From Atrina japonica (Eukaryota; Mollusca; Bivalvia; Pterioida; Pinnidae): a stretch of DNA of 64,000 nucleotides. The notes under the pieces are model-generated. The model ran no database searches. It was given only the letters and a program-made list of their open reading frames with translations, and had not been told where the DNA came from. The position numbers and the translations under genes are program-made. The stretch covers positions 62,001-126,000 of the forward strand of contig BROG01000954.1 in assembly GCA_030159075.1 (NCBI GenBank). The letters are read 5' to 3'. Below, piece after piece: positions 25,536 through 35,920 of the stretch; the first letter of the stretch is position 1; every line of letters starts with the position of its first letter.

Positions 25536-26515
25536 ATATATACCACCTAAATACACAAAGTTACATACCACCTAGATACAGAAAGTTATATACCACCTAA
25601 ATACACAAAGTTATATACCACCTAAATACACAAAGTTATATACCACCTAAATACACAAAGTTATATACCACCTAAATACACAAAGTTATATACCACCTAA
25701 ATACACAGTTATATACCACCTAAATACACAAAGTTATATACCACCTAAATACACAAAGTTATTATATACCACCTAAATACACAAAGTTATATACCACCTA
25801 AATACACAAAGTTATATACCACCTAAATACACAAAGTTATATACCACCTAAATACACAAAGTTATATACCACCTAAATACACAAAGTTATATACCACCTA
25901 AATACACAAAGTTACATATCACCTAGATACAGAAAGTTATATACCACCTAGATACAGAGTTATATACCACCTACATACACAAAGTTATATACCACCTAAA
26001 TACAGAAAGTTATATACCACCTACATACACAAAGTTATATACCACCTAGATACAGAAATTTATATACCACCTAAATACAGAAATTTATATACCACCTAAA
26101 TCCAGATAAGTTATAAACCACCTAAATCCAGGTAAGTTATAAACCACCTAAATCCAGATAAGTTATATACCACCCAAATCCAGATCAGTTATAAGTCACC
26201 TAGGTCCAGATAAGTTATATACCACCTAAATCCAGATAAGTTATAAACCACCTAAATCCAAATAAGTTATAAACCACCTAATTCCAGATAAGTTATAAAC
26301 CACCTAAATCCAGATAAGTTATATACCACCTAAATCCAGATAAGTTATAAACCACCTAAATCCAGGCAGTTATATACCATCCAAATCCAGATCAGTTATA
26401 AGTCACCTAGGTCCAGATAAATTATATACCACCTAAATCCAGATAAGTTATAAACCACCTAATCCAGATAAGTTGTAAGCCACCTACATGTAAATTCAGA
26501 TAATTTATAAACCAC
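25536..26515. repeat. 25/26-bp 'ttatataccacctaaat' minisatellite with two subfamilies
   Basis: Left part: 25-bp unit 'acaaagttatataccaccta' plus 'aatac', about twenty nearly identical copies. Right part (from about 26095): 26-bp unit 'ccagataagttataaaccac' plus 'ctaaat', more diverged. A multi-unit block around 26160-26220 recurs at about 26370-26430, so segments of several units were duplicated together. Confidence 0.96.
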
Positions 26516-27215
26516 CTTGTTTAGAACCAGAATCTAGATACATGTACCTTGTTAATTACAAGAATCCATATACATGTACACATATGTATGTATTTTGTCT
26601 AATTAAACCAGAATCATGATGTATTTCCTTTGAACTAGATACATATAAAAACCTCAGATACCAAAGCATAAATCAATAGAATGTCCAGGACATAGGTACA
26701 AATCCGGTAAAAATGGACAAACACGGACCTCTGGAAACCAAGAGGTGGGATCAGGTGCCATGGAGGAGTAAGCATCCCCTGTCGACCGGTCACACCCGCC
26801 GTGAGTCCACAGTCAAGTCCAATGAAACAGGTGAGGAGTGTATCCTCGTCACAATTGGTACAGACGTCTCAACAACGAAAAGGCAACTCAACATTTCTTG
26901 TTTAAAGCCAGAATCCAGATACATATATCTTGTTTAAAGCCAGACTCCAGATACATATATCTTGTTTAAAGCCAGATATCCAGGTACAGATGTCTTGTTT
27001 AAAGCCAGAACCCAGATACATGTCTTGTTTAAAGCCAGAATCCAGATACATATGTCTTGTTTAAAGCCAATATCCAGACACATGTCTTGTTTAAAGCCAG
27101 AATCCAGATACATATGTCTCATTTAAAGTCAGAATCCAGATACATATGTCTCATTTAAAGCCAGAATCCAGGTATATATATCTTGTTTAAAGCCAAAATC
27201 CAGATATATATATCT
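26516..27215. repeat. ~32-bp 'tgtttaaagccagaatccag' minisatellite, interrupted
   Basis: Units of about 32 bp ('cttgtttaaagccagaatcc' plus 'agatacatatgt') occupy 26516-26580 and 26895-27215. The gap holds unrelated, more G+C-rich sequence at about 26680-26890 with words such as 'ggaggagtaagcatcccctg' and 'cgaccggtcacacccgccgt', which look like a dispersed repeat inserted into or captured by the array. Confidence 0.9.
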
Positions 27216-27300
27216 TCCTTACATTCAGAATACAAAGAGAAACAGGTAATAATATCCAGAGTGGACTATAGGAAGGGGGAATAAGTTGTTTAAAACTTAC

Positions 27301-27374
27301 ATTTGCAAATAAAACTTGGGCAAAACCTGACATTTCCACTGAAGCGTATAGTGAAGAAGAAATTATGTTTGCTC
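27301..27374 (-). CDS. Candidate internal exon of the unrecognised minus-strand gene (exon 3), weak
   Basis: Minus-strand 74-nt block from AG ('gcaatgaaatag') to donor GCAAAT followed by GTAAGT. Entering in phase 1 it reads ANIISSSLYASVEMSGFAQV then LFAN and exits in phase 0. It fits the phase-1 exit of 30802-30930 (junction codon AGA) and the phase-0 entry of 20455-20531. The donor is good but the acceptor has no pyrimidine tract, and the alternative frame is also open. It is the least certain link in the chain; the composition is moderately hydrophobic and I do not recognise it. Confidence 0.3.
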
Positions 27375-27614
27375 CTATTTCATTGCTTGACTGTCATCAA
27401 CATAGAATGTCTCTTGATTGTTTTAGATAAAATATTGCTTTGTCAAAAAAAACACAAGTGTCTTACAAAATTAAGTACACATTTGTATACCTTTTACATG
27501 CATTGATAAAAATAAACAACAGCACACACAAAACAAAATCAGGTTACTGGTACATGTGACTGTGAATATGGAAAAAAAACATCATGAAAATCTCTTTTTT
27601 TCACTTGAATATAG

Positions 27615-27740
27615 TAAAGTTTTGTCCATCAAATGAACTTCCTTTTACATTTGTCCATCAAATGAACTTCCTTTTAGATTTGTCCATCAAATGAATTTCC
27701 TTTTACATTTGTCCATCAAATGAACTTCCTTTTACAAAAT
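27615..27740. repeat. 30-bp minisatellite, four copies
   Basis: 'tttgtccatcaaatgaactt' plus 'ccttttacat' repeats four times with single-base differences. Confidence 0.95.
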
Positions 27741-28044
27741 ATGCATTCTCAAGAAAAATTGTTTTAAGCCATGGAAATTATACACATGAATACAGATTTT
27801 GATGGGGTGTGTACTTCATTGACCTTTTGCAATTGAACCAAAACAGAACAACACCTTATGACAGACCTTACCATTATGACATCACAATTAAATGACTTAC
27901 AAAATATTTGTGTGTTTATGACATCACAATTGTATGACATCACTTGGTGCATGTGGAAAGTCATGTGTCAGACATTGGTCATTTGTTGTGAGTACTGTAC
28001 ATGTACCACTTAGATACTTAAAGATGGAATAGTTAAGTGCTCAG

Positions 28045-28315
28045 TTTGTTTATTGTTGTTTAACATCTCACTCATGAATATTTCACTCATATGGAGACGT
28101 CACCAAATGCCGGTTAAGAGCTTCAAATTTTGGCCTATGCTCGGCACTTACGGCCATTGGGCAGTGAGGGTTCTTTAACGTGCCGACACCTACTATGACA
28201 CGGGACCACGGCTTTTACTGTCTCATCCGAAAGACAGGAAACCAACCTGCCGCCGGCTGGACTCGAACTCACGACCTCATGATCAAGTGCGATACCAACT
28301 GAGCCAGGCCGGCTC
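28045..28315 (-). mobile_element. SINE-A, minus strand, full length with target duplication
   Basis: On the minus strand: tRNA-like head with box A 'tggctcagttggtatcgc' and box B 'gtgagttcgagtcc', a spacer ('gcaggttggtttcctgtctt'), a conserved central domain ('gtaagtgccgagcataggcc') and the tail 'gatgttaaacaacaataaac'. A perfect 14-bp target duplication 'agttaagtgctcag' flanks it (28031-28044 and 28316-28329). The layout (tRNA head, conserved core, short tail) fits molluscan core-domain SINEs. It has no coding capacity and would rely on a LINE for mobilisation. Confidence 0.95.
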
Positions 28316-28329
28316 AGTTAAGTGCTCAG

Positions 28330-28520
28330 GGTATATCAGTTAGTTTAAGATGTTGCATTGCAAATTGAAGGTCTTGTGTTTAATTCCTAGTATGGAGTAA
28401 TACCTATGACCTCAACAAAGCAAGTGATGGTCCTTTGTGATTGTCACTGATTATGGACCCACCCTGCATTGGCATAAGTCCAAACAACAGGTAAAACTTT
28501 GTGGTACTCACTTGTACAAT
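28330..28520 (+). mobile_element. Decayed tRNA-derived SINE fragment
   Basis: A box-A-like 'tatatcagttagtttaaga' and a box-B-like 'ggtcttgtgtttaattcc' at about tRNA spacing are followed by sequence with 'attggcataagtcc'. It lies directly beside the intact SINE-A. A functional tRNA is unlikely because the arms do not pair. Confidence 0.4.
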
Positions 28521-28654
28521 TTATGTGTGCTCAATTATGGTATCTGTGTGTTGCAGAGGAGCAATAAATCAGACAACCTGTAAATGTTGTTTAGAACCTA
28601 GAAAGGCAAAGTTACCCTGGGAATGTGGGTTCTTGGATTTTTTTTAATTTTTCA

Positions 28655-28888
28655 GTGTTTTTTACTACATTCTACAATTTTTCAGTTATATGTTGGCGGG
28701 CATTTTTTAATGGTAGAGGAGAGAACCCAGTTACAATGTAATTGGGGAGGGACCACTGACCTCCGCAAGTAAACTGGCAAACTTTCTTACAAAATCAGCT
28801 CAGGTACCAGTGGGACTTGAACCTGCACTGACCAGAAGTGGGAGACAGTATGGTTCATAGTGCGATGCTCTAACCACTTGACCTTGAA
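28655..28888 (-). mobile_element. SINE-B, minus strand
   Basis: Head, loop ('ctgtctcccacttctggtca'), B-box-like 'ggttcaagtccc', and body ('ggtggtccctcc' region as 'gagggaccactgacc' on the plus strand) are all recognisable. Confidence 0.88.
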
Positions 28889-29022
28889 GGTGGTTTCTAA
28901 AAAAACAGGTTCAACTGTATTCCACGTTCATACATTTACAATATAGTCGTCATCGTACAGTGTTAGTTAATACAATAATCTATTTCAGCTCTGTCTCCGA
29001 GGACAGAAATGTCAACATTTAC

Positions 29023-29068
29023 ACTCCGAGATGTAATCAGAAATATGATCTACAACCGCCGATTCCAT
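29023..29068 (-). CDS. Candidate exon, strand ambiguous (minus first exon or plus terminal exon)
   Basis: On the minus strand an ATG opens MESAVVDHISDYISE, exiting in phase 1 at GAGT followed by GTAAAT (in-frame stop three codons later). Surrounding sequence (28930-29200) is unusually CpG-rich for this window, as at a promoter. It does not join 27301-27374 or 7457-7494 without making a stop. On the plus strand the same sequence follows a very good acceptor, 'aataatctatttcag' (ending 28988), and reads SVSEDRNVNIYTPRCNQKYD then LQPPIPLS and a stop, as a possible terminal exon. I cannot choose between them. Confidence 0.25.
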
Positions 29069-29074
29069 TAAGCT

Positions 29075-29690
29075 AACTGAATTACTTGAAGACCATCACT
29101 TTTGTCAATTTCAAGACTTATTAATGAAGTAGAATCCCGTAAGGAGAACTGTCCACGTTAAGATGAAATATTACGTACGGATACAAACTAAATTTTCTAC
29201 TTTTTACCGGTGGATGATATCAATAGAAAACAAATGGATTTGTTTGTTTGATCAATACCACATATTTTGTCTCTACAATCCAGAATTGAAACCTAACAAT
29301 CAAAATGCCTCATCATGCAGACATAATGTTTCCTTTTGATCTAAAAGCAATGAAAATTCTTGTACTCAATTATATTATTCCCAGCATTTTTATTTAGTGT
29401 TAAGATTTTCTTCTACTTTTTGGCATTCATCAAGAAATATAAAAATCAGACCTTTGTGGAATATTGAACGTTTTCTTTGGTTCTGTCACATATCAATTTT
29501 TTCTTTTGTTTTGTTAAAAGTTAAAAGGGAGAATACAGTGGTTGATAGACACAAAGAAAGCTAGAAAAAACAGAGATAAACCAAAATCAGTCCTGATCTT
29601 TGATGCTGGTACTTAGAATTTTTTTTTTTAAATATTTCATACTTTGTACTGCAAGAGATGCTTGACAAACACAGGAAACCATAATGTTGT
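29075..29690. other. No gene seen beyond the CpG patch
   Basis: AT-rich sequence from 29210 onward; nothing recognised. Confidence 0.45.
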
Positions 29691-29694
29691 ACAC

Positions 29695-30640
29695 AGACAA
29701 ATGTTATAAACAGACAAATATTATAAACAGACAAATGTTGTAAGCAGATGGATGTTGTAAACAGACAAATATTGTAAGCAGATGGATGTTGTAAACAGAC
29801 AAATATTGTAAGCAGATGGATGTTGTAAACAGACAAATATTGTAAGCAGATGGATGTTGTAAACAGGCAAATATTGTGAATGGATATATGTTGTAAACAG
29901 ACAAATATTGTAAACAGACAAATATTGTGAATGGATATATGTTGTAAATAGACAAACGTTGTAAACAGACATATGTTGTAACCAGATAAATGTTGTGAAT
30001 GGATATACATGTATGTTGTAAACAGACAAATGTTATAAACAGACAAATGTTGTAAACAGATAAATGTTGTCAACAGATAAATGTTATAAACAGACAAATG
30101 TTGTGAATGGACATATGTTGTAAACAGACAAATGTTGTCAACAGATAAATGTTGTAAACAGACAAATGTTGTGAATGGATATATGTTTAAACAGACAAAT
30201 CTTGTAAACAGATAAATGTTGTTAACAGATAAATGTTGTAAACAGACAAACATTGTAAACAGACATATGTTGTAAACAAACAAATGTTGTGAATTGATAT
30301 ACATGTATGTTGTAAACAGACAAATGTTGTAAACAGACAAATGTTGTTAACTGAAAAATGTTGTAAACAGACAAATGTTGTAAACAAACAAATGTTGTAA
30401 ACAGACAAATATTGTGAATGGATATATGTTGTAAATAGACAAATGTTGTAAACAGACAAATGTTGTGAATTGATATATGTTGTAAACAGACAAACATTGT
30501 AAACAGATATATGTTGTAAACAGACAAATATTGTAAACAGACAAATGTTGTTAACAGATAAATGTTGTAAATGGACAAATATTGTAAACAGACAAATGGG
30601 AAAATATTGCAAACAGATAAACAGACGCATTTTGCAAAAA
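29695..30640. repeat. 17-bp 'aaacagacaaatgttgt' minisatellite
   Basis: About fifty-five units of 17 bp with variants 'gcagatggatgttgt' and 'gaatggatatatgttgt'. Because 17 is not a multiple of three and no unit has a minus-strand stop, all three minus frames stay open and show a 17-residue cycle (NICLFTTFVCLQHLSVY type). Those frames of up to 259 codons are artefacts of the repeat. Confidence 0.97.
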
Positions 30641-30801
30641 GACACATCAGAAACAGACAGACCAAAAACAATTTGTATCAATAATAAAAACATGAAAATG
30701 TCAATTTTTCTAACAGCTTATATGAATTGAACAATGTTTAAATGACGAGCATTGCAGGACATTTATATATATATTGTATATTTTGATGAACAGGTACTTA
30801 C

Positions 30802-30930
30802 TAGATTTGAAAATATTCATCTTTACTGGTCCATTAACATCAAGCTTACACACAGATATCACTCTCTTTTTGTCAGAAATGTGAGTTTTTCCCTGACTAC
30901 GGATACTAAGGACATCTGGGTTGTAAAGAC
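30802..30930 (-). CDS. Candidate internal exon of the unrecognised minus-strand gene (exon 2), best supported
   Basis: A 129-nt minus-strand exon candidate with a textbook acceptor ('gtcttgttccctactgttag') and donor (ATCTA followed by GTAAGTACC). It enters and leaves in phase 1. The peptide runs LYNPDVLSIRSQGKTHISDK, then KRVISVCKLDVNGPVKMNIF, then KS: balanced, protein-like, no repeat. Joined to the ATG exon at 42445-42484 the junction codon is AGT (Ser). The opposite strand lacks comparable signals. I cannot place the peptide in a family from memory; the alternating hydrophobic and basic residues would suit a beta-rich domain, but that is a guess. It lies only about 160 bases from the 17-bp array. 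Confidence 0.7.
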
Positions 30931-31196
30931 CTAACAGTAGGGAACAAGACAATAGTTCATACTTGAGTGACCATGTCAATTGTTCAACTGAAAGATTTGT
31001 TGATTTACCTTAATTGTATCTTTATTTACTTTAGCACCAACTATGAGCTGTGTTACAAAAGCTTAAACAAAAGTGCTAAAAAATCAATATTAATTCGTGG
31101 TGATGTAAAAACAAATTGTTAATTTGTGGAGTTTTCTTTCAGAATACATACAAATATGTATAGAAGGTAATTTATGTGTACTGATTATCGATCCCT

Positions 31197-31515
31197 TGTG
31201 ATGGTCTAGTGGTGAAATGTTCAACTTGCAAGCGGAAGGTCCTGGGTTTGATTATGGTGCTGACCTTTGCTGACCTTTCCTTTGCCAAGCCCTTGACACA
31301 CAAAGTGAATTCATGTGTCTTTCGTGCGAGACTTAAATATATTTATTACTTATACTTTTGAATGTCCTCAACATTTTTATAATATTTTGGGTAATATTTC
31401 AGTAGGGGATGCAAAAAGAAGTCTTTCCGGCACATAAAAGAACCCTCATTGCATCACTCCATAGCACAAGTCAAAATTTGAGGCACTTCAGCTAAAGCTA
31501 GTGACATCATATACA
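31197..31515 (+). mobile_element. SINE with a different tRNA-like head but a SINE-A-type core
   Basis: The head has box A-like 'gatggtctagtggtgaaatg', an anticodon-loop-like 'acttgcaagc' and box B-like 'ggtcctgggtttgatta'. About 190 bases later the conserved core follows: 'ggcacataaaagaaccctca', then 'caagtcaaaatttgaggcac' and 'ttcagctaaagctagtgaca'. The core is the same domain as in SINE-A ('gttaaagaaccctcactgct', 'ggccaaaatttgaagccctt'), so this is a separate family sharing the domain by modular exchange. It has no intact tail. Confidence 0.7.
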
Positions 31516-31599
31516 GGGCATTTAACTTGCTTGTTTAACTGATGTTTTTATGCTGGACTCTTCAATTCATTTATATAATAGAAGTTGGAATTGTTCATA

Positions 31600-33806
31600 T
31601 GCTTGCACACTCTTGTGATGACAAGAGCTAATCACAATACCCCAAAAAGGTGAACTAACAAGCACTCTCTTGTGATGATGGACAACCAATCACAATACCC
31701 CAAAAAGGTGAACTAACAAGCACTCTCTTGTAATGATGGACAACCAATCATAATACCACAAAAAGGTGAACTAACAAGCACTCTCTTGTAATGATGGACA
31801 ACCAATCATAATACCCCAAAAAGGTGAACTAACAAGCACTCTCTTGTGATGATGGACAACCAATCATAATACCACAAAAAGGTGAACTAACAAGCACTCT
31901 CTTGTAATGATGGACAACCAATCACAATACCACAAAAAGGTGAACTAACAAGCACACTCTTGTAATGATGGACAACCAATCACAATACCACAAAAAGGTG
32001 AACTAACAAGCACTCTCTTGTAATGATGGACAACCAATCACAATACCCCAAAAAGGTGAACTAACAAGCACTCTCTTGTAATGATGGACAACCAATCACA
32101 ATACCCCAAAAAGGTGAACTAACAAGCACTCTCTTGTAATGATGGACAACCAATCACAATACCACAAAAAGGTGAACTAACAAGCACTCTCTTGTAATGA
32201 TGGACAACCAATCACAATATGCTAATAGAGTAAATTAACAAGCACTCCCTGTGATGATGGACGATCAATCACAATATGCCAATAGAGTAAATTAACAAGC
32301 ACTCCCTGTGATGATGGACAACCAATCACAATACGCCAATAGAGTAAACTTACAAGCACTCTCTTGTGATGATGGACAAACCAATCACAATATGCCAATA
32401 GAGTAAACTTACAAGCACTCCTTGTGATGATGGACAAACCAATCACAATACGCCAATAAAGTAAACTTACAAGCACTCTCCGGTGATGATGGACAAACCA
32501 ATCACAATACGCCAATAGAGTAAACTTACAAGCACTCCTTGTGATGATGGACAAACCAATCACAATATGCCAATAGAGTAAACTTACAAGCACTCCTTGT
32601 GATGATGGACAAACCAATCACAATACGCCAATAGAGTAAACTTACAAGCACTCTCCAGTGATGATGGACAAACCAATCACAATACGCCAATAGAGTAAAC
32701 TAACAAGCACTCTCCGGTGATGATGAACAAACCAATCACAATACGCCAATAAAGTAAACTTACAAGCACTCTCCGGTGATGATGGACAAACCAATCACAT
32801 ACGCCAATAGAGTAAACTTACAAGCACTCCTTGTGATGATGGACAAACCAATCACAATACGCCAATAGAGTAAACTAACAAGCACTCTCCGGTGATGATG
32901 GACAAACCAATCACAATATGCCAATAGAGTAAACTAACAAGCACTCTCCGATGATGATGGACAAACCAATCACAATATGCCATTAGAGTAAACTATCAAG
33001 CACTCTCCGGTGATGCCAGACAAAAACCAATCACAATACGCCAGTAGAGAAAAATAACAAGCACACTCTTGTAATGACAGACAACTAATCACAATACACC
33101 AATAGATTAAACAAACAAGCAGTCTCCTGTGATGACAGACAACCAATTACAATACATCAACACAATGAACTAAAATGCACACTCTTATGATGACAGACAA
33201 CTAATCACAATACACCAATAGAGTAAACTAACAAGCATACTCCTATGATCACGGACAACCAATCACAATTTACCAATAGAGTGAACTAACAAGCACAATC
33301 CTATTAAGACAGACAACCAATCATAATACACCAAAAGAGTGAACTAACAAGCACACTAATGTGATGGCAGATAACCAATAATAATAGAGTAAACTAACAA
33401 GCACACTCTTGTTATAACAGACAACCAAACACAATACACAAATATAGTGAACTAACAGGCACAGTCCTGTGATGATGGACAACCAATCACAATGTGCCAA
33501 TAGGGTAAACTAACAAGCACACTCCTGTGATGATGGACAACCAATCACAATGTGCCAATAGAGAGAACAAACGCACCCCTGTGATGATGAACAACCAATC
33601 ATAATATGCCAGTAGAGTGAACTAACAAGCACAGTCCTGTGATGATGGACAACCAATCACAATGTGCCAATAGGGTAAACTAACAAGCACACTCCTGTGA
33701 TGATGGACAACCAATCACAATGTGCCAATAGAGAGAACAAACGCACCCCTGTGATGATGAACAACCAATCATAATATGCCAGTAGAGTGAACTAACAAGC
33801 ACAGAC
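31600..33806. repeat. 58-bp satellite array, about 37 copies, two subfamilies
   Basis: The unit begins 'caagcactctcttgtgatga' and contains 'ggacaaccaatcacaatac'. Starts at 31659 and 31717 fix the 58-bp period. Units to about 32215 end 'ccaaaaaggtgaactaa'; later ones end 'gccaatagagtaaacttaa', a sharp switch. Near the right end a 170-bp block starting 'acagtcctgtgatgatggac' at 33461 recurs essentially unchanged at 33631. Each unit carries the words CCAATCA and (right part) a second CCAAT. The minus-strand 131-codon frame is a repeat artefact. Confidence 0.97.
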
Positions 33807-34660
33807 AACAAGAGTGCCTAGGGCACAAAATACAACTATCTATGCCAAATCAAATTCCAATTTTGTTGGAAAGGGGGCATAAATATGATGTATACAGAGA
33901 TCTATATTACAAGGTGATAAGCAATGAAAACCAGTCATGAAGGGACATAACTCCAATGCATTTTCTACATCCCTTTTTGGCAATCAAAGGGCCATAACTC
34001 TTGTGAAAATTAATGCAGCATCCTCATTTTATGATATCCACATCTTCATGTGATACCAATCTCACATGCCAAATCAAGAAATATTCAGGTGAAAACTGTG
34101 GGACGTGTTGTTCCCACAAGAAAATTGAACAAAAAAAACCCAGAAACTAGGTCACGTAGGGCCATGACTCTAATTCTACGCTAGTTGAAAAATGTCAACA
34201 AAACCTGTAACATGTTAAAAACTATTGATTCTTGTGATACCAAACTTGAAAGGAATTAAATGAAAATAAAAAAAAGTTCTTGTATTTTCTACATAATGCC
34301 CATTTATTGGCAACCAAAGGGCCATAACTCTTGTGAAAACTACCAATGTATCTTCATTTTACAATATACACATCTTCATGTGTATCAATCAAACAGGCCA
34401 AATAGCCAAATATTCTGGTGAAAACTGGGGGATTTTTTTTGCGCCACAAGAAAATTGAACACAAGGAACTAGAAAAATTTAAGTCACATAGGGCCATAAC
34501 TCCAATTCTGTGGAAAGTTGAATCACGACAACAATTCAAATTATGAACTCTTCCAATGGTTCATGCAATGAAGCATCCTACCAAAATTGACGAAAATTGG
34601 GCCATAATTGTTCCAGTTACTGGACAGATGGACAACACTATACTATAATATGCTGTTTTC
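33807..34660. repeat. Dispersed repeat with an internal ~340-bp tandem duplication
   Basis: Phrases such as 'gggccataactcttgtgaaa', 'cacatcttcatgtg' and 'ccacaagaaaattgaac' occur twice, about 340 bases apart (33.96-34.19 and 34.31-34.53 kb), with perhaps 75-80% identity. The element begins with 'acaagagtgcctagggcaca' and ends near 'cagatggacaacactatact'. Similar short phrases appear at 480-500 and 17605-17620. No coding capacity is visible; the class is unknown. Confidence 0.7.
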
Positions 34661-34778
34661 AATGGGCGTATAATAAATGAATAAAAACAGAAAAATAATC
34701 ATTAAATCAAACTTAATCAGGGAGGTACATGTATGTGTAATTTACAAATTATCAGTCATGTATTATACATGATTTTGA

Positions 34779-34919
34779 TTTGATTTTTTGTTTTACGCCA
34801 TACTCAACAATCTTTCAGTCATATGATGGCGTCCAGTTTTTATTTGTGGTGGAGAAACCCCGGTTACCCGGGTAAAGACCACCGACCTTCCGCAAGAAAA
34901 CTGGCAAACTTTCCCACTT
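34779..34919 (-). mobile_element. SINE-B 3' half, minus strand, truncated
   Basis: It retains 'acgccatactcaacaatctt' through 'cgcaagaaaactggcaaact'. The tRNA-like head is missing, so it is truncated at the 5' end of the SINE as often happens on reverse transcription. Confidence 0.88.
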
Positions 34920-35199
34920 AATTCGTATTATACATGAAATACTATTGTAATTTATCAGTATATAAGATTTATATAATACATACAGCATCAACACTTTTAC
35001 CAAATACAAAGGAGTAATCAATGTTTCATGTCAAAATGAATGCTCAATCCATTTCTCTATTACAGGTATTTAAAACACAATAACAATAATGTATGCTCTA
35101 ATTTGCTAAAACATTGAGTGTATAATTTGTCGAGATCTGTAATGGATTACATGTGGCATAGTGTATTATATGGAGTTGTACAGGAGTACAGTGTTGGAG

Positions 35200-35325
35200 T
35201 GAAATTAGTTTGGGAGTGATTTTTTGGAGTCAACTTTTGAAGTCTTTCAATCTATAATCAAACATCTATATTTTGAAATCTGTCCAATGTTGATAGTAGA
35301 GTAACGTTAGTTATTGGAGTGATTT

Positions 35326-35376
<51 letters not shown>

Positions 35377-35520
35377 GTCAATTCTTGGAGTAATTTTTTA
35401 GGGTCAATTCTTGGAGTAAATTTTGGGGGTCAATTCTTGGAGTGACTTTTGGGAATCAATTCTTGGAATGACTATTGGAGGTCAATTTTTAGAGTAACTT
35501 TTGGGGGTGATTTAATTTTC
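35200..35520. repeat. ~27-bp G-rich repeat with a 47-base G homopolymer
   Basis: Units like 'gtcaattcttggagtaattt' plus 'tgggg' repeat five times at 35376-35515, with earlier copies at 35200-35240. Inside the array, 35329-35375 is an uninterrupted run of 47 G. The run apparently grew from the G-tract that ends each unit. Its exact length is likely assembly-dependent. Confidence 0.9.
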
Positions 35521-35920
35521 CATAAATTTAACACTTGAATTTTAATAACTTAGTGTTAAATGTTGATTTTATGGTGTGTGTGTGTGTGTGTGTTCACATG
35601 TGCATATCTGTGTATACATATATGTACCATATGCACATTTATGTGTGTTTGCATGTGTTCCATTTATCCGTCATGTCTGTAAATTTGAGGGGTCTTTGGT
35701 AAATGCATTTAGGCTGAAACTTTTAGAAATTAAAATTATGGTTCCAATTTCTATGTACATTAATTAAAAAATCGTTTGTTATCATTAAATTCCAATTTTT
35801 AAAATAATAGCAGTTTTTTTTTCCAAAAATGGTACTTACTTAAGTTGATTATAATTCTTAATTCTAAACTGCGTCTATTTTACCACTGTGATAATGTAAT
35901 GATATACCAATATATATGAG

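Noticed and set aside
29561..30693. Overlapping 100-260-codon minus-strand frames
   Set aside because: Created by a 17-bp unit without stops in any frame; not a protein family.
31197..31270. Possible tRNA gene
   Set aside because: Box B is mutated and the sequence continues into a SINE core, so it is a SINE head.
32222..32617. 131-codon minus-strand repeat frame
   Set aside because: Part of the 58-bp satellite; frame depends on a few units and is lost in neighbours.
31600..33806. CRISPR array
   Set aside because: Units are contiguous 58-bp repeats that vary along their whole length; there are no unique spacers between conserved repeats, and the context is eukaryotic.
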